Shown one piece after another: positions 37,021-50,200 of a stretch of DNA of 64,000 nucleotides; the stretch's first letter is position 1, and every line of letters starts with the position of its first letter. The position numbers and the translations under genes were made by a program. Below the pieces are notes generated by a model. That model was given only the letters and a program-made list of their open reading frames with translations, did not search any database and was not told the DNA's origin. The stretch is from Congeria kusceri (lineage: Eukaryota; Mollusca; Bivalvia; Myida; Dreissenidae), in the NCBI GenBank assembly GCA_027627225.1, contig CM051025.1:70902069-70966068 (forward strand), read 5' to 3'.

Positions 37021-39282
37021 CTTGGTAAACACGGTAATGTTAGTTCGTAAAAATGTGAGGCAAGTCGTGGGAAAACTGGACTTAATGGAACCTGTTTACA
37101 GATTGACAAATCGACAATTTTTCATTTTTTTGTCACCGATTCTAAAAATAAAAGAACACTGTATACAAGGGAGCGAAATAACATCACGGACCTAGAAATA
37201 AACTATAAACACCGTTTCGCTTATGAGTATTCATCCGTTGAAATTGATACAATTATAAAGCGTTTGTAACGCTAACGGATGGAATAATTTGGAGTGTTTC
37301 TGTTGTTGTTTTTTCTGAAATTGTTGACAACACGTGGAACACTAACATAAAGTAAATAATGCAGATTAAAGTATATAAGTCGGAAAGGTCGCGTGGTTAA
37401 TGCGATAGCCTTTGAATCCGGAGGTCCCGGGTTGGAACCCCGGAGGGACCACTCGTTTTCTTTTCTTTTTGTTCTAAATAGGTTTACCTTTCTTGTTATC
37501 ATACTCGGGCTTTTTAGTTTCGATGCTTAAATCTGTCAAGTTAAGACATTTAATGGCAAACTGCAAAAATGCGAAAATCTGTGAACAAGTCCCGTTAATG
37601 CATGTGCGTAAAGTGTCGTCCCGGATCAGCCTGTGCAGTCCGCACACTTTACGCACATGCATTAAGCCTGGGTTTCCCACGGCACGTCCCATAATGTTTT
37701 GTAACATACGAAAGAGTTCACTGTTGACTAAATAATGCTGTTAAAGTAATACAGTATTCAAAACTGTATTTTCAGTGGAATGATCTAACATCGTTTGAAC
37801 TCGATTCCATTACGGAAACTTATATATTCCTCGATAGGGATGTGTGATATATATTTAATATTATTTATGCATAAAAGTCAGTGTCAGGTCAATGCGTTCG
37901 AGCTATACCTTGTATTCTCGCAGCGTCCTCCTCAATTTGGTTGGCCCTAGCGAGATCAGCTTTCTGTGTAAAGGCCAGCTCCTCGGCGAATGGTTCCCGG
38001 GTCGTCTGGCTGTGCCGGGTCCACCACGTCAGGCGATGTAACTGAAAACATAACGAATATCTGATTCTGATGAACTATATGAAATTATCTCTGAAACGCA
38101 TAACACAACGTACCTGTACACGTTTATATTTGTATGTGAATGTTTTCATTTCATGGTCTAATAACCCTAAAACGGAAGTCACATCCTCAGGGTAACATGC
38201 TATAGTTAGATATTTAGCACATATGGTTGAGTGCAAGATGCATACTGTAGTATTTGTAAAACACAATTAAATGATATGTTTTGTATCATTTTCAAGGTAC
38301 ATATGTAAGCAATAAGAAAAAAAGCCTGATTTTTGCGCTACTTTGTCTTGTGGTTCCCAGCTTCACAACTGTTGGCCCATGTATTCATGCGCAAAATGGC
38401 AGCCTCCATGCCTGTCAAAACCGGTGTTTTTTTTATAAGGTAAATATTTTGAGTTACAACGAATATAATTTTTTGACATGCTGTTTTTTTCAAAAGGTTA
38501 TGACCTTATCTTTTCAAAAATGACTGGTGATATATTGGAAAGTAGCAGCTTGGTCATGGTGAAAATTGAGATCAAACATTGAATATTATATATGTAACGA
38601 AGAAAGAATTTATTTGCGCATGCGTAACCTTTAATGCTTTGTGCAAAAAAATTATTTGTTAAAACTACAAAACACTTGTTTAATGACAAGCGCAAAATAT
38701 GACGGCGATTTATTTCTGTTTACCTTAATGCAATGTCTCTAAATAAAAATAGAAGCATGTTTAATTCACTGCATTCATTGCATAAATTCACGCCAATTTG
38801 CCGTTAAGTTGTTGAAACTACATTACATGTCTTGACTCAACAGTGAAACAATTTAGTTCCCACACAAGAAATCAATTGAACAACACAGTACCATTTTTAC
38901 TTCGACTTTAAAGAGTATCTTCCACTTAAATTACTGTAAGAATATTGAATTTTAACAAATAATCATTTCAAATATCGTACGTAAATATCGTACGTGTTTG
39001 TCCGGTATCGGTGACGTCATGAGCGAGACAATGACAGTGACCGCCAAACTGACGACGAACAGGATGATGGTGAAATGCAGGAAGTGGATCTTGGAGATTA
39101 CGGTCGGCCTCGTGTCTTCCTCGCCACATCCGGGGCTTCCGTATCCGAAATCGAGACCCATCCGAATGAGTCCAACTACCAGTCCCGCCATAAGTCCCCA
39201 GAATGCTCCCTATGCAAAGAATGGATGAATCAATGATGATGAATGAATTTAGATGATAGATGGATGGATGGATGGATGGATG

Positions 39283-39319
<37 letters not shown>

Positions 39320-42300
39320 ATAGAGTGACTGACTGACTGACTGACTGACCTGACTGACTGACTTGAATGACTGACTGACTGATTGATTGATTTATTGAAA
39401 TAGACAGACCGACAGATGAATAAATAATCAAATAAATAAATAAATAAATAGCCATGTATAAACATATGATTGTATTGTAAAGATTTCGCTATTTTAAATA
39501 TAACAAGCTTATCAATACGCGGACCTTTTCATTCGTTCGTTTCCACAGGATTGCTAGTAAATAAAGGGAGAGCACTGGGGGTGCCAGGTATCCGGTGACA
39601 GACTGGATGTAATTGAAGAGTTGCCCCCCTTGCGAGGCCTGAAGTACGGGAATCCAGACGACACTTACCCCGACCAGCACTAGAACGAACACTCTGCAAT
39701 AGTGAGACACTGAACGCTTGAAAGTTTAGATTTGAAAATAAATTTTTCTAGAGGCAATTTTTAAGCCATGGACCAAAAGTAAAACATATTCACAACGCCT
39801 GTACACTTAAAAAAGAAAACGATTTTCATTATTTAATGATCTTTATAATGCAAATCAGATGAGCCTTATAAGAAGCATACCAAACGGAGAACATAATAAA
39901 CTACCAAGCATTCTTTAATTGATTAACATTGTTAATTATATTTCTTAATTAACGAAAGTATACACATTGGTGTCTTCAAACAGGTATCAAGGATTCTGTG
40001 CATCGCGAGACAATATGGTTAATATTTCGTGTAATGTATAAGATACTCGCAGACGCTTTCTTCACTTACACATGTTTAAATTTTGTGTGAATAAATGACA
40101 TTGTTACTTCACAAGATTGAGCATATAATGAATTTAGTAATTATTTTAATTGCAATCAATAGTTCACTACAATGTTACATCAAGGGACTTTAAAAACTCC
40201 ATCCCAAAAATCTCCATCGATTCATTTCCGGAACTGACTAGTTAAATTTGTGTTACCTGCCGACAACAAGCAGCTCGCCGTCGGAGGCGCCGGGCCGCAG
40301 CCGGTGCCAGATGTCGATCGTGAATATCGTGCTGGAGCTGTTGAACACTGACGTCAGCGATGACATCAGCGCCGCCATCATGGCCGCCAACATCAGTCCT
40401 TTCAGCCCTGCAGATACGAGAGACGCCGTGACAGCCGTCATGGACATGTGCGCATGCGCATATCCGTATTCCACTTCTCACTACCTCATTGTCTCGTTAT
40501 CAATATTTACTTGTCTGTCAAAGACGAGGCTAATTAAATTATATAAGAATAAAAGAAATGTTAAATATGTACTATTTACAATCCACTGTGACTAAGCTTG
40601 TTGTATATATATTTCTACAGTTCTTCTTTGACATTTCAGTTGCAATATGAGTTTTAATGCATCTCTTTTCAAACATAATTAACACTCTATCTATACTGGT
40701 ATGACTTGGCATATACGAGAGGTAAAATACAAACATTTCAACGCAAATCAAGTATCTCAGTGTTTACAAACGTCGCACGCAATGCAATTAAGACCTAAAC
40801 ATGTGTTTGTTTCAGGTTATATGCCCCCCCACCCCCCAAAAAAAAGGTAGGTAGGTAGGGATTTTATTTTTATTTTATTTGGTAAATGGTCAAATTGAAG
40901 ATTCAAAAACTGAATAAATATTTAAAACATATCGGTAATATCCTTAAACATTGCTTTTAAGTGGATGCTATCAAACCAAACACTTTTTATATCCAAAAAC
41001 AAAAAAATTATTGGAAAAAAGTTATTAAAACAAATTAATATCTGCATATTTAGGGTAGCCTGAAACAAACATATTTTACGCCTTATAAGACTTGCATGCA
41101 TGCGTTTGCTTACCGAGAGGCATGAGTTCGACGACCAGTTTCGGGTAGGCAATATTGGTACATCCGGCCGGGTTGTCGCACACTGCCCGGCACACTTCCG
41201 GGTCCACGCACGCAACCTGGTCTAGAGAGGGCGCACACTTGTTCAAACAACATTCTGGTCAATAGGGGGCGCACACACTTGTTCAAACATCACCCTGGTC
41301 TAGAGGGGGCGCACACACTTGTTCAAACAACACCCTGGTCTTCAGAGGGCGCACGCACTTGTTCCAACAACATTCTGGTCTAGAGAGGGCGCACACTTGT
41401 TACAACATTCTGGTCTAGAGGGGGCGCACACACTTATTCAAACAAAATTCTGGTCTAGAGAGGGCGCACACACTTATTCAAACAAAATTCTGGTCAAGAG
41501 TGGGCGCACACACTTATTCAAACAAAATTCAGGTCTAGAGGGGGCGCACACACTCGTTCAAACAACATTCTGGTCTAGGGAGGGGGGGGGGCGCACACAC
41601 TTATTCAAACAAAATTCTGGTCTAGAGGGGGCGCACACACTTATTCAAACAAAATTCAGGTCTAGAGGGGGCGCACACACTCGTTCAAACAACATTCTGG
41701 TCTAGGGAGGGGGGGGGGGGGGGCGCACACACTTATTCAAACAAAATTCTGGTCTAGAGAGGGCGCACACACTTATTCAAACAAAATTCAGGTCTAGAGT
41801 GGGCGCACACACTCGTTCAAACAACATTCTGGTCTAGGGAGGGGGGGGGGCACTCACTTATTCAAACAAAATTCTGGTCTAGAGAGGGCGCACACACTTA
41901 TTCAAACAAAATTCAGGTCTAGAGGGGGCGCACACACTTATTCAAACAACATTCTGGTCTAGGGAGGGGGGGGGGGGCGCACTCACTTGTTCAAACAACG
42001 CTCGAACGTGTGAGAAAATAATGGCATAGAATATAAACTCGCAACTCGTGCGAGCGACGGGCGGTATAACAAGAACAACGAGAATGCTCAACATATGTGA
42101 ACCTCGAAAAGCATAATAGAAACACGCGAAGCAATCAAATATGCAGAACAATAATAAAAATTTATATATATATCACTAGTGCATGGGCCCAAACAATGCT
42201 AATGGCAATCTTGACATGTCTTTACAAAAGCAATTGAAATTGGCACAGAAAATTGTTTGATGTACAATACAATTGAAATGGCGATTGAAATAGGCGAATA

Positions 42301-45300
42301 AAATGGAAATTCGTGAAACAACGCCGAATGCGAGATAAAAGCCATTGAGTAACTTATTTTAACATGCACGCGTGGACCAAATACGGTAACACATTTTTTA
42401 AATCGCTTTAATACGGTGCCCCGAAAATGACATTATACACGAAATTAACAAACAAGCGTGTCCTGTCACTTTAGGGGCCCCGTACTTTAAATATGTACAT
42501 GTGTATTATTATTTTCGAGCATATATTTATAATAATCCTAGCCTGTGAAAAGCACGCGGCTGATCATTCCCGGAAACACGATTGTAAACAGCGGAAGTAT
42601 CTTGAGATACGCCGCCAGTATGGACCCGCCCTTCACGTGGTGCATGTTCTTTGCCGCCAGGGAGCGCTGCACCAGCACCTGAAACCAGAAGTGGCGTGTT
42701 AATCCGTGTCCTTTAAATATGTTGCTTCATTTTTCTGCATACAAATATTAAAATATAGACAGAAAATCATTAATAATACTTTTCCTCATCGCTTTTCAAA
42801 CTAAGGACCGTATTTAACCCTTGTTGTGAAAGGGCATACGCAACGAAACAGTTAACATAATTATAAAGTAGTAAAGTCTTAAGATAAAGCGGAAAGAGCA
42901 ACAGTCATTCAAAGTGTTAGAAAGGATAAAATGCTATAAAATTATATTGCAATTTGTATTAAATCGGCCTGTATTATTAAGCGAACTTGTTTGATAGACT
43001 GAAAGATAAAGAGGAAAATTTCACTATATTTTATATCTACAGTAACTAAAATTAATACATGGATATGATTATTGTCTCATTAATACAAAACTTATAACGT
43101 TCGCTCCACTAGTTGTCGCTGTCTATAGTACAATTCTCCTTTAGAAGTGTTTGATTGGAGACGATATTAATGAACTTGGGATATACTTAATATAATTTAT
43201 GCATATATATAGACACGAACCACTGGTTTTAAAGCGTCCAACCTGATCAGAGCAGAAGTACCACGTGCCGAGGATGGTGATCCCGAACACGTTTCCCGGC
43301 CAGGGGAGATCACCCGTGCTAGGGTCACGGAGAAGGTGGAACGCCTCGTCCGTCGGTACGCCGCAGTCGGTGCCGTTGACTAGCGGCGTCGGGATGGATG
43401 TCGGGTACGCCTTGTACAGTTTATTCAATCCGCCGACCTTGTCGAAACCTATGCACGCGCAGTGGAAATTGAATGAGCAAATACTTGTCTGTTTACCCGG
43501 TATCGTTGTTAATCGGCTTGTAAACAACGGTTTAGAGTTATGATGCTTTGGAATTTTTGACGTTTCGGAACTACTTTTTCGCGTTGTTAACTGAAGATTT
43601 TACAACGGACAATTTTGTTCTTGTCTATAAAAAACCCAGGGCGTGTCATGTTATAATATACAATTTATTACCGGGATAAATACTAGAAACGTGTATGAAC
43701 AAAGTATCCTTCCAGTCGATAAAATAAAGCACGATAGAGTAGAAACTACGACGGTGGATAAAAAAAACGTCCTAAGCGAACATCTTGCTGTGGCAGTTGG
43801 GCTTTCATAATAGATTGTAAAAGTACTATTTCACTATGTTTTACCAATTGAAAAATGTTAATGTAGTTACCATTTGTATGTATGAAAGAGGTACTTGTAT
43901 CATATCGTGCTTCCAAATCCTAACGTCCCTAAGATATCCCCTCTCACCAATTAATATAGCAATCATACTGTATTCTGATAGTTGTTTTTTTTTATCTCAA
44001 AAAAGCATTCTACGGTATGTGCAGTTTTCATTACGTGTGATATACGAGTTAAAGCGACATACTCAGTGCCATGAGGATAATGGCGCCTACAACCATGATA
44101 ACAGTCTGCAAAGTATCCGTGTAGATCACCGCCTTCAGTCCGCCTTGGAGAAGAAGGGACAGTAAACAAACAGTGAACTAGTTCTGTTATTTAAACAACG
44201 AGAATGCAGTAGTGTAATGCATTTTCTTGGAGAAAAGATAGTTGAAATATACTTCATATATGCTAATGATAAATGGTACATATACAGAGTTCAAGCTACC
44301 ACAGGCATATTTCTGAATGTTGAATTTCCAAAACCAATTAATCCATGGTAAATACAATGTACATTTAAATGCATGTAATAATATTACAATTATAATTGCG
44401 TTCAAATGTGTAAAAAGGTCAAATGTCAACGCTCAAATTGAATAAAGAATGTAATGATATACAACAGAGGTCAACTTCAATTGGATTGATTTAATACACT
44501 CGACATTCAAAGTATAGCATGGGTTTCTCCGCCTACCCGACACGGTGTACACTGCTGTGATGGCCAGCAGAGCTATGATTCCCACGTACATGTTCCATCC
44601 GACTGACTGCTGGATGAAAATAGCACCAGCGTAGATGTCGGCCTGCGAATGGAAGCAAAACGTAATATAATTCTGTACCCACCGACATGATGGAACTCAC
44701 CAACATTCACAGACATTCTGTTTACGCAGATATTATGTCCCTACTGACATTCTGTATTCACGGCTACCGGCATTCTGTACTCATCGGCATTCTGCACTCA
44801 CCTGCATTCTATACTCACTGACATTCTGTACTCACCTGCATTCTGTACTCACCTGCATTCTGTACTTACCGGCATTCTGTGCTCACCGGCATTCGGTTCT
44901 AATGGACATCCTGCGCTCACTGAAATTCTATACCAACATTCTATACTGACCGATATTCTGTGCTCACCGACATTCTGTACTCACCGACATTCTGTACTCA
45001 CCGACATTCTGTGCTCACCGACATTCTATACTCACCAACATTCTATACTGACCGATATTCTGTGCTCACCGACATTCTGTACTGACCGATATTCTGTTCT
45101 CATGGACATTCTGTGCTCACCGACATTCTGTACTCACAAACATTCTATACTGACCGATATTCTGTTCTCATGGACATTCTGTGCTCACCGACATTCTGTA
45201 CTCACCGACATTCTATACTGACCGATATTCTGTTCTCATGGACATTCTGTGCCTGCCGACAATCTGTGCTCACCGACATTCTGTACTCACCAACATTCTG

Positions 45301-47201
45301 TACTGACCGATATTCTGTTCTCATGGACATTCTGTGCTCACCGACATTCTGTACTCACCAACATTCTATACTGACCGATATTCTGTTCTCATCGACATCC
45401 TGTACCCACCGACCTTCTATAATCATCGGCATTCTGTACTCACCGATATTCTGTGCTCACCGTAATTCTGTACTCACCGACCTTCTGTACTCACCGTTAT
45501 TCTGTACTCACCGACCTTCTGTACTCACCGAACTTCTGTACACGCCGTCATTCTGTGCTCATCGACCTTCTGTACTCACCGGCATTCTGTACCTACCGAC
45601 ATTCTTTGCTCACGGATATTCCGTACTTTACGACGCTAGAGTACTCACCGATATTTTCGTGAACACGTAAATGAGGAGCGCCAGGACGGACATGTACACT
45701 TGCAGCCGCTGGCCGCCGAACCGACGTTTCAGGTATTCCGGAAGTGTGTACACCTGCAAGTGGAGTCCTCAGTTGATAGGCGTTACACAGCCAGCATTGA
45801 ATTAGTGTTCCATTTCGTATCGGTAGTACCAGTATTTACGAAACCTGTCTTGATTAGAATGTCTTCCTTTGCGTAATAATATCGACACCGTATTTAATCG
45901 ATTAGTATAGACATATACGTAAAAATAGAAAAGATTTACAAAACCTGTTTTCTGACCTATGAAAACATATCTAGCGAATAACGGCATATCATGTCTCACG
46001 TTTGATTTAGTATTTAAAAAGTATGCCTAATTATTTTCTTTTTTTCTTTGTTTTTGAGAGGTGCGGGAGTCCAAAAATTTAATGCACCAATAATATTTCT
46101 TTCTGCTCTATGTTTTGTATATTGTCCTTACCCCGCTGGCAATGTAGACAGGAACAAACAGCCAGGCCAACAACAGCAAACAGAACAGGCCCTGTGGAAA
46201 TCAGATTTACTTGAAAAACATTTAATTGGCCTAAAGTAAAATAACGCTTACCGGTACTTGCTTATATTAAAGTATCAATATTGAAATGAATATTAAATGT
46301 ACGATTCCTGATAGCCCCGTTATCTTAAAAATCATTGCATATGCTTTTTTTAAGTCACTTTTTATTTCTCAAAAGATTTCAAACAAGAGTGCCATTTTCA
46401 CAAGATTCAATCACTAAAGAGAGAAAGTCCATCCACGCTGGACAAAGTGGTAAGGATTGATTACTTATATTTGGACTTTGACCTTGAATTGTGACCGTGA
46501 CCTTGAACCTAGAGACTGGTTCTTGCGCGCGACACTCCGTCTCACCATGCTTATCACTTCTGCCAAGTTGTTTTAAAATTCATCCATGCTGGAGTTATGC
46601 TTGGACCAAGATATTTGAAAATCCATCAATGCTGCTGGAGAAAGATATGCTGAGAAACAAAGCGGTAAGGATTGATTTCTTATATTTGACCTTTGACCTT
46701 GAATTGTGACCTTGACCTTGGACCTAGGGACCTGGTTCTTGCGCGCGACATTGCGTCTCACCATGCTTATCACTTCTGCCAAGTTGTTTTAAAATTCATC
46801 CATGCTGGAGTTATGCTCGGAAAAAGATCTCCCGACGACCGCCCGCCCGCCCGCTTGGGCGTTTCCATAATACGATCCGTTTTTGAAACGGACGTATACA
46901 AACATAAATGTTTCTAAAACGATTTTCGTACATAGTTTTCTCAACTGAGAGTTTCTCGGACAATCATCTTTACATAGATCTACAATGATTCTGATCAATG
47001 AGCACATTATGTTGGTTACATTGAGTTCGTAGCTGGCCACTGCGATACCCGACGCTGCCCCAGTGCCGGCGAGGCCGACGAAACTTCCGCTTCCAATGTT
47101 ACTGGAGAACAGGGACGCCCCGATCTGTCATAAAAAAAGTTATCAACATAATAGCGAAACACTCATTGTTGGATTATTATTATTATTATTATTATTATTA
47201 T

Positions 47202-47264
<63 letters not shown>

Positions 47265-50200
47265 TAGTAGTAGTACTTTATGAAGTAGTGTGGTAGTGAA
47301 CGACTTTTAATCACATTCAGAATAAAATTATACTAAATGTATAAGGCTTCTTTTGATGTTGCAGTCTCGTTGTAATTGTGCTTCCTTTTTTAACATCAGC
47401 AACAAAAAAAAGAAAACCAAAAACAGGGTTGGGTCCCGCTATATTGGCCGGGCTACCACCAGACGCCTGTTCACGGGCGCGATCCCACTACTGCTCGACA
47501 CGGGAACTTTTGCCTGCTGTGTTTCCACCCTGAGCCGGTACGTTCCTCCTTAGTCAACCTGGAGTCCCCGGGCTCCCCCGAGGGTCCCATATTGATGCCG
47601 AGCTTAGTGCGGACGCCCGATCGACACAGACGGACCTGACAGCAGGGCTCCCGTCCTCAAACCGTCCCCAGACCCCGGCCTCCAAGTAGCTGGATTACAG
47701 GAGCACGCCACAACTCCCGGCCGAGAGACGATAATGATAACTGTGCTTTTAAGTGTAAATTGTCACTGTCAGTTATTTGCTGAAATCGATTTTTTTCTCG
47801 TATTAAAAATTAGTAAGCGTCAACAAATATGTTTTTGTTTCAAATATATATATAGAAAAACACATTTATTTTTATCGAAAAAAATTACGTCACTGATTTA
47901 TGTGTACAGTTAAGTTCATTGCATAATCTGAGACAAATGTATGTGTGTCACTTTAAATAGCCGAAGGACATTTATTTGCAGTCTAAATCAAAAGGGTCAT
48001 AAGTCTCCATGGACAAATTTCAATAGCGAAGACAATACTACCATAAAATAAAGTGTGTATGTACGATCTTTCATATCAATTATTTATTATTACCAAAATA
48101 AGCAGATGAAAGTGACAATTAAACTTGAAAGCAAACAGAAAAAGCAATCATAAACAAGGCGAAGGTGACACACTTAATATGAAATAAATCAACAAGTACT
48201 AGTGTCGACTTTTGCATGGTTTATTAGTGTTGTTTAACCTAAACCAACTGTCCAGTCAACGTATATACATGTATTTGAGTTTCCGCTTGTACAGATGAAA
48301 ACTATTCAGTGATTAAAAACTAGCGTATTGTGCGTTTTAAAGCAATGGGTGTTTTTAACTTTTATTCCATTTTAAATAAAAAATATATGTTAATTAACTT
48401 TTTTTGATAATTGTATTTATGACACTATATCTGTTGTACGAACGTACATACACACTTTAACGTCTGACCGGAATACTGCGACTTGGGTTTAAAATAGTAC
48501 TTATGTACACGTATTTCGTTTCTTTACTTTCCTTCTAGACAATGTGTTCATAATTTGTAATTATTACTTCATTTTATTTGTCGTCCCTGAAAACATTCAT
48601 TTATTTATTCGTGTGTTCGTTTAAAATGGATTGTCAGGCAGTCAGTCCGTCGGTCCGACCGTCAGTCTGGCAGTCAGTAATTTAAATCACTAACACTTTT
48701 CACGTATACATGCATTTGGTCCATAATTTTGTTACACACCTTTAATCATCATTCAGTATCAATCATTCATTCATTCGTTCACTATACATTTAGTACTAAT
48801 TGCGAACATCCAGTGAGATCCTACCGGTTACAGATCACTTACAGCGAACCACAGCATGTCGCGCCCCGCCAGGAAATACCCCTTCACGCTGGACCGCTGT
48901 GTGCGCCATGTTGCCTACATACACAATTATAAAATTTGGTTAAAGTGTTATTTTCCTTCAAAATTATCATATGATTAATGAGGGGTCACAATGTCATATG
49001 TAACATATGTTTATCATATTTAATTTATACACACAATACATTTTTATTTTTTTATCGGTTTGCTCATTATTGTATACGTAATTTGTAATTGTATTGACAT
49101 TTGGAAGAATATAGTGTCCCTTTAATCTTTCATTTATAACGATAGTTTACTAGGGTTATAATGTTAATGGCTTCTTTTGTTATTTTAGATATAGACGCAA
49201 CTAGTGAAAACAAGTGGTAACTTAAAAATGAGAAAGTATATATCTACAGAATATATCTAAATACAAATAATGGGAGATACTCAATATAAAACTATTTCTT
49301 CAATGTAAAAGTAGCATGTTCCTTGAAATTTTGAAGACATTACTTTAATGTTTGTTTATTTGTCGTTGTTTTTGTTTTTCAATGAAATACATTGTTCAAC
49401 GTATATAGCACTGAACGATATAATTATCATATGTAAATTTTATTATATGCTTTTCAGTGAAGTATCAATTTTATTGGTGAAATAAAAAAAATTGTTTTTA
49501 CTGTTGGAGCAGTGAAAATATAATGTAAGATTTTATATTTTAATTGCAGTGAAAATATAACATAAAGCGGGCTATTTCTCCATAAATAGCTTCGATCTTT
49601 AAGTAGTGGTTTACAACCATTGGTAAATTTATATACATGTACAGTATGCACATGCATGTGTTTACATAAAACACATTATAAAATTGAACAAAATTATAAT
49701 TTAGCGACAACGACTCACGACTTTGAGGTGTATCGTGGGAAACCGGGCTTTATGCATGTGCGTAGTGACGTCTCGGATTAGCCTATGTAGCCCGCACAGG
49801 CTAATCTGGGACGGCACTTTTCGCCTACAGTGAATTTATGGTTAGAAGAGACTTCCTTGAAACAGAAAATACCATAAAAGCGGAAAGTGTCGTACTGTAT
49901 CAGCCTTTGCGGACTGCACAGGCTAATCCGGGACAATACATTAAGTACATGCATTCAGCCCGGTTTTCCCACAACACGCCTCATTTATAATTATATTGTC
50001 CAACAGCATAAAATAAAAAGAAAAGTTGTTGATTTCGGTGCAAGATCGTATTTAATTTCAATCGTGATAATAGAAAATAGATATTTCTATGTACACTCGT
50101 GAAATAAAATACGATCTTACACCGAAATCGACAAATATCCTCTATATATTTTCTTACAGATTTAGATGCTCTGCTGACCGAGATTTGTAGTTATGTATGC

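Noticed and set aside
37379..37452. Functional tRNA gene
   Set aside because: Acceptor stem halves do not pair and the T-loop is altered; kept only as a tRNA-like repeat.
38968..39465. Long minus-strand frame overlapping SLC5 exon 13 in another frame
   Set aside because: Built from GATA/GACT microsatellite plus an out-of-frame reading of a conserved exon.
41319..41705. 128-codon plus-strand open frame with repeated 'SREGAHT'
   Set aside because: Translation of the splice-site minisatellite in SLC5 intron 9.
45113..45670. 185-codon open frame on the plus strand (Leu/Thr/Cys-rich repeats)
   Set aside because: It is a translation of the 17-bp intronic minisatellite; 17 x 3 gives a repeating 17-residue pattern without meaning. 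The region is an intron of the minus-strand SLC5 gene.
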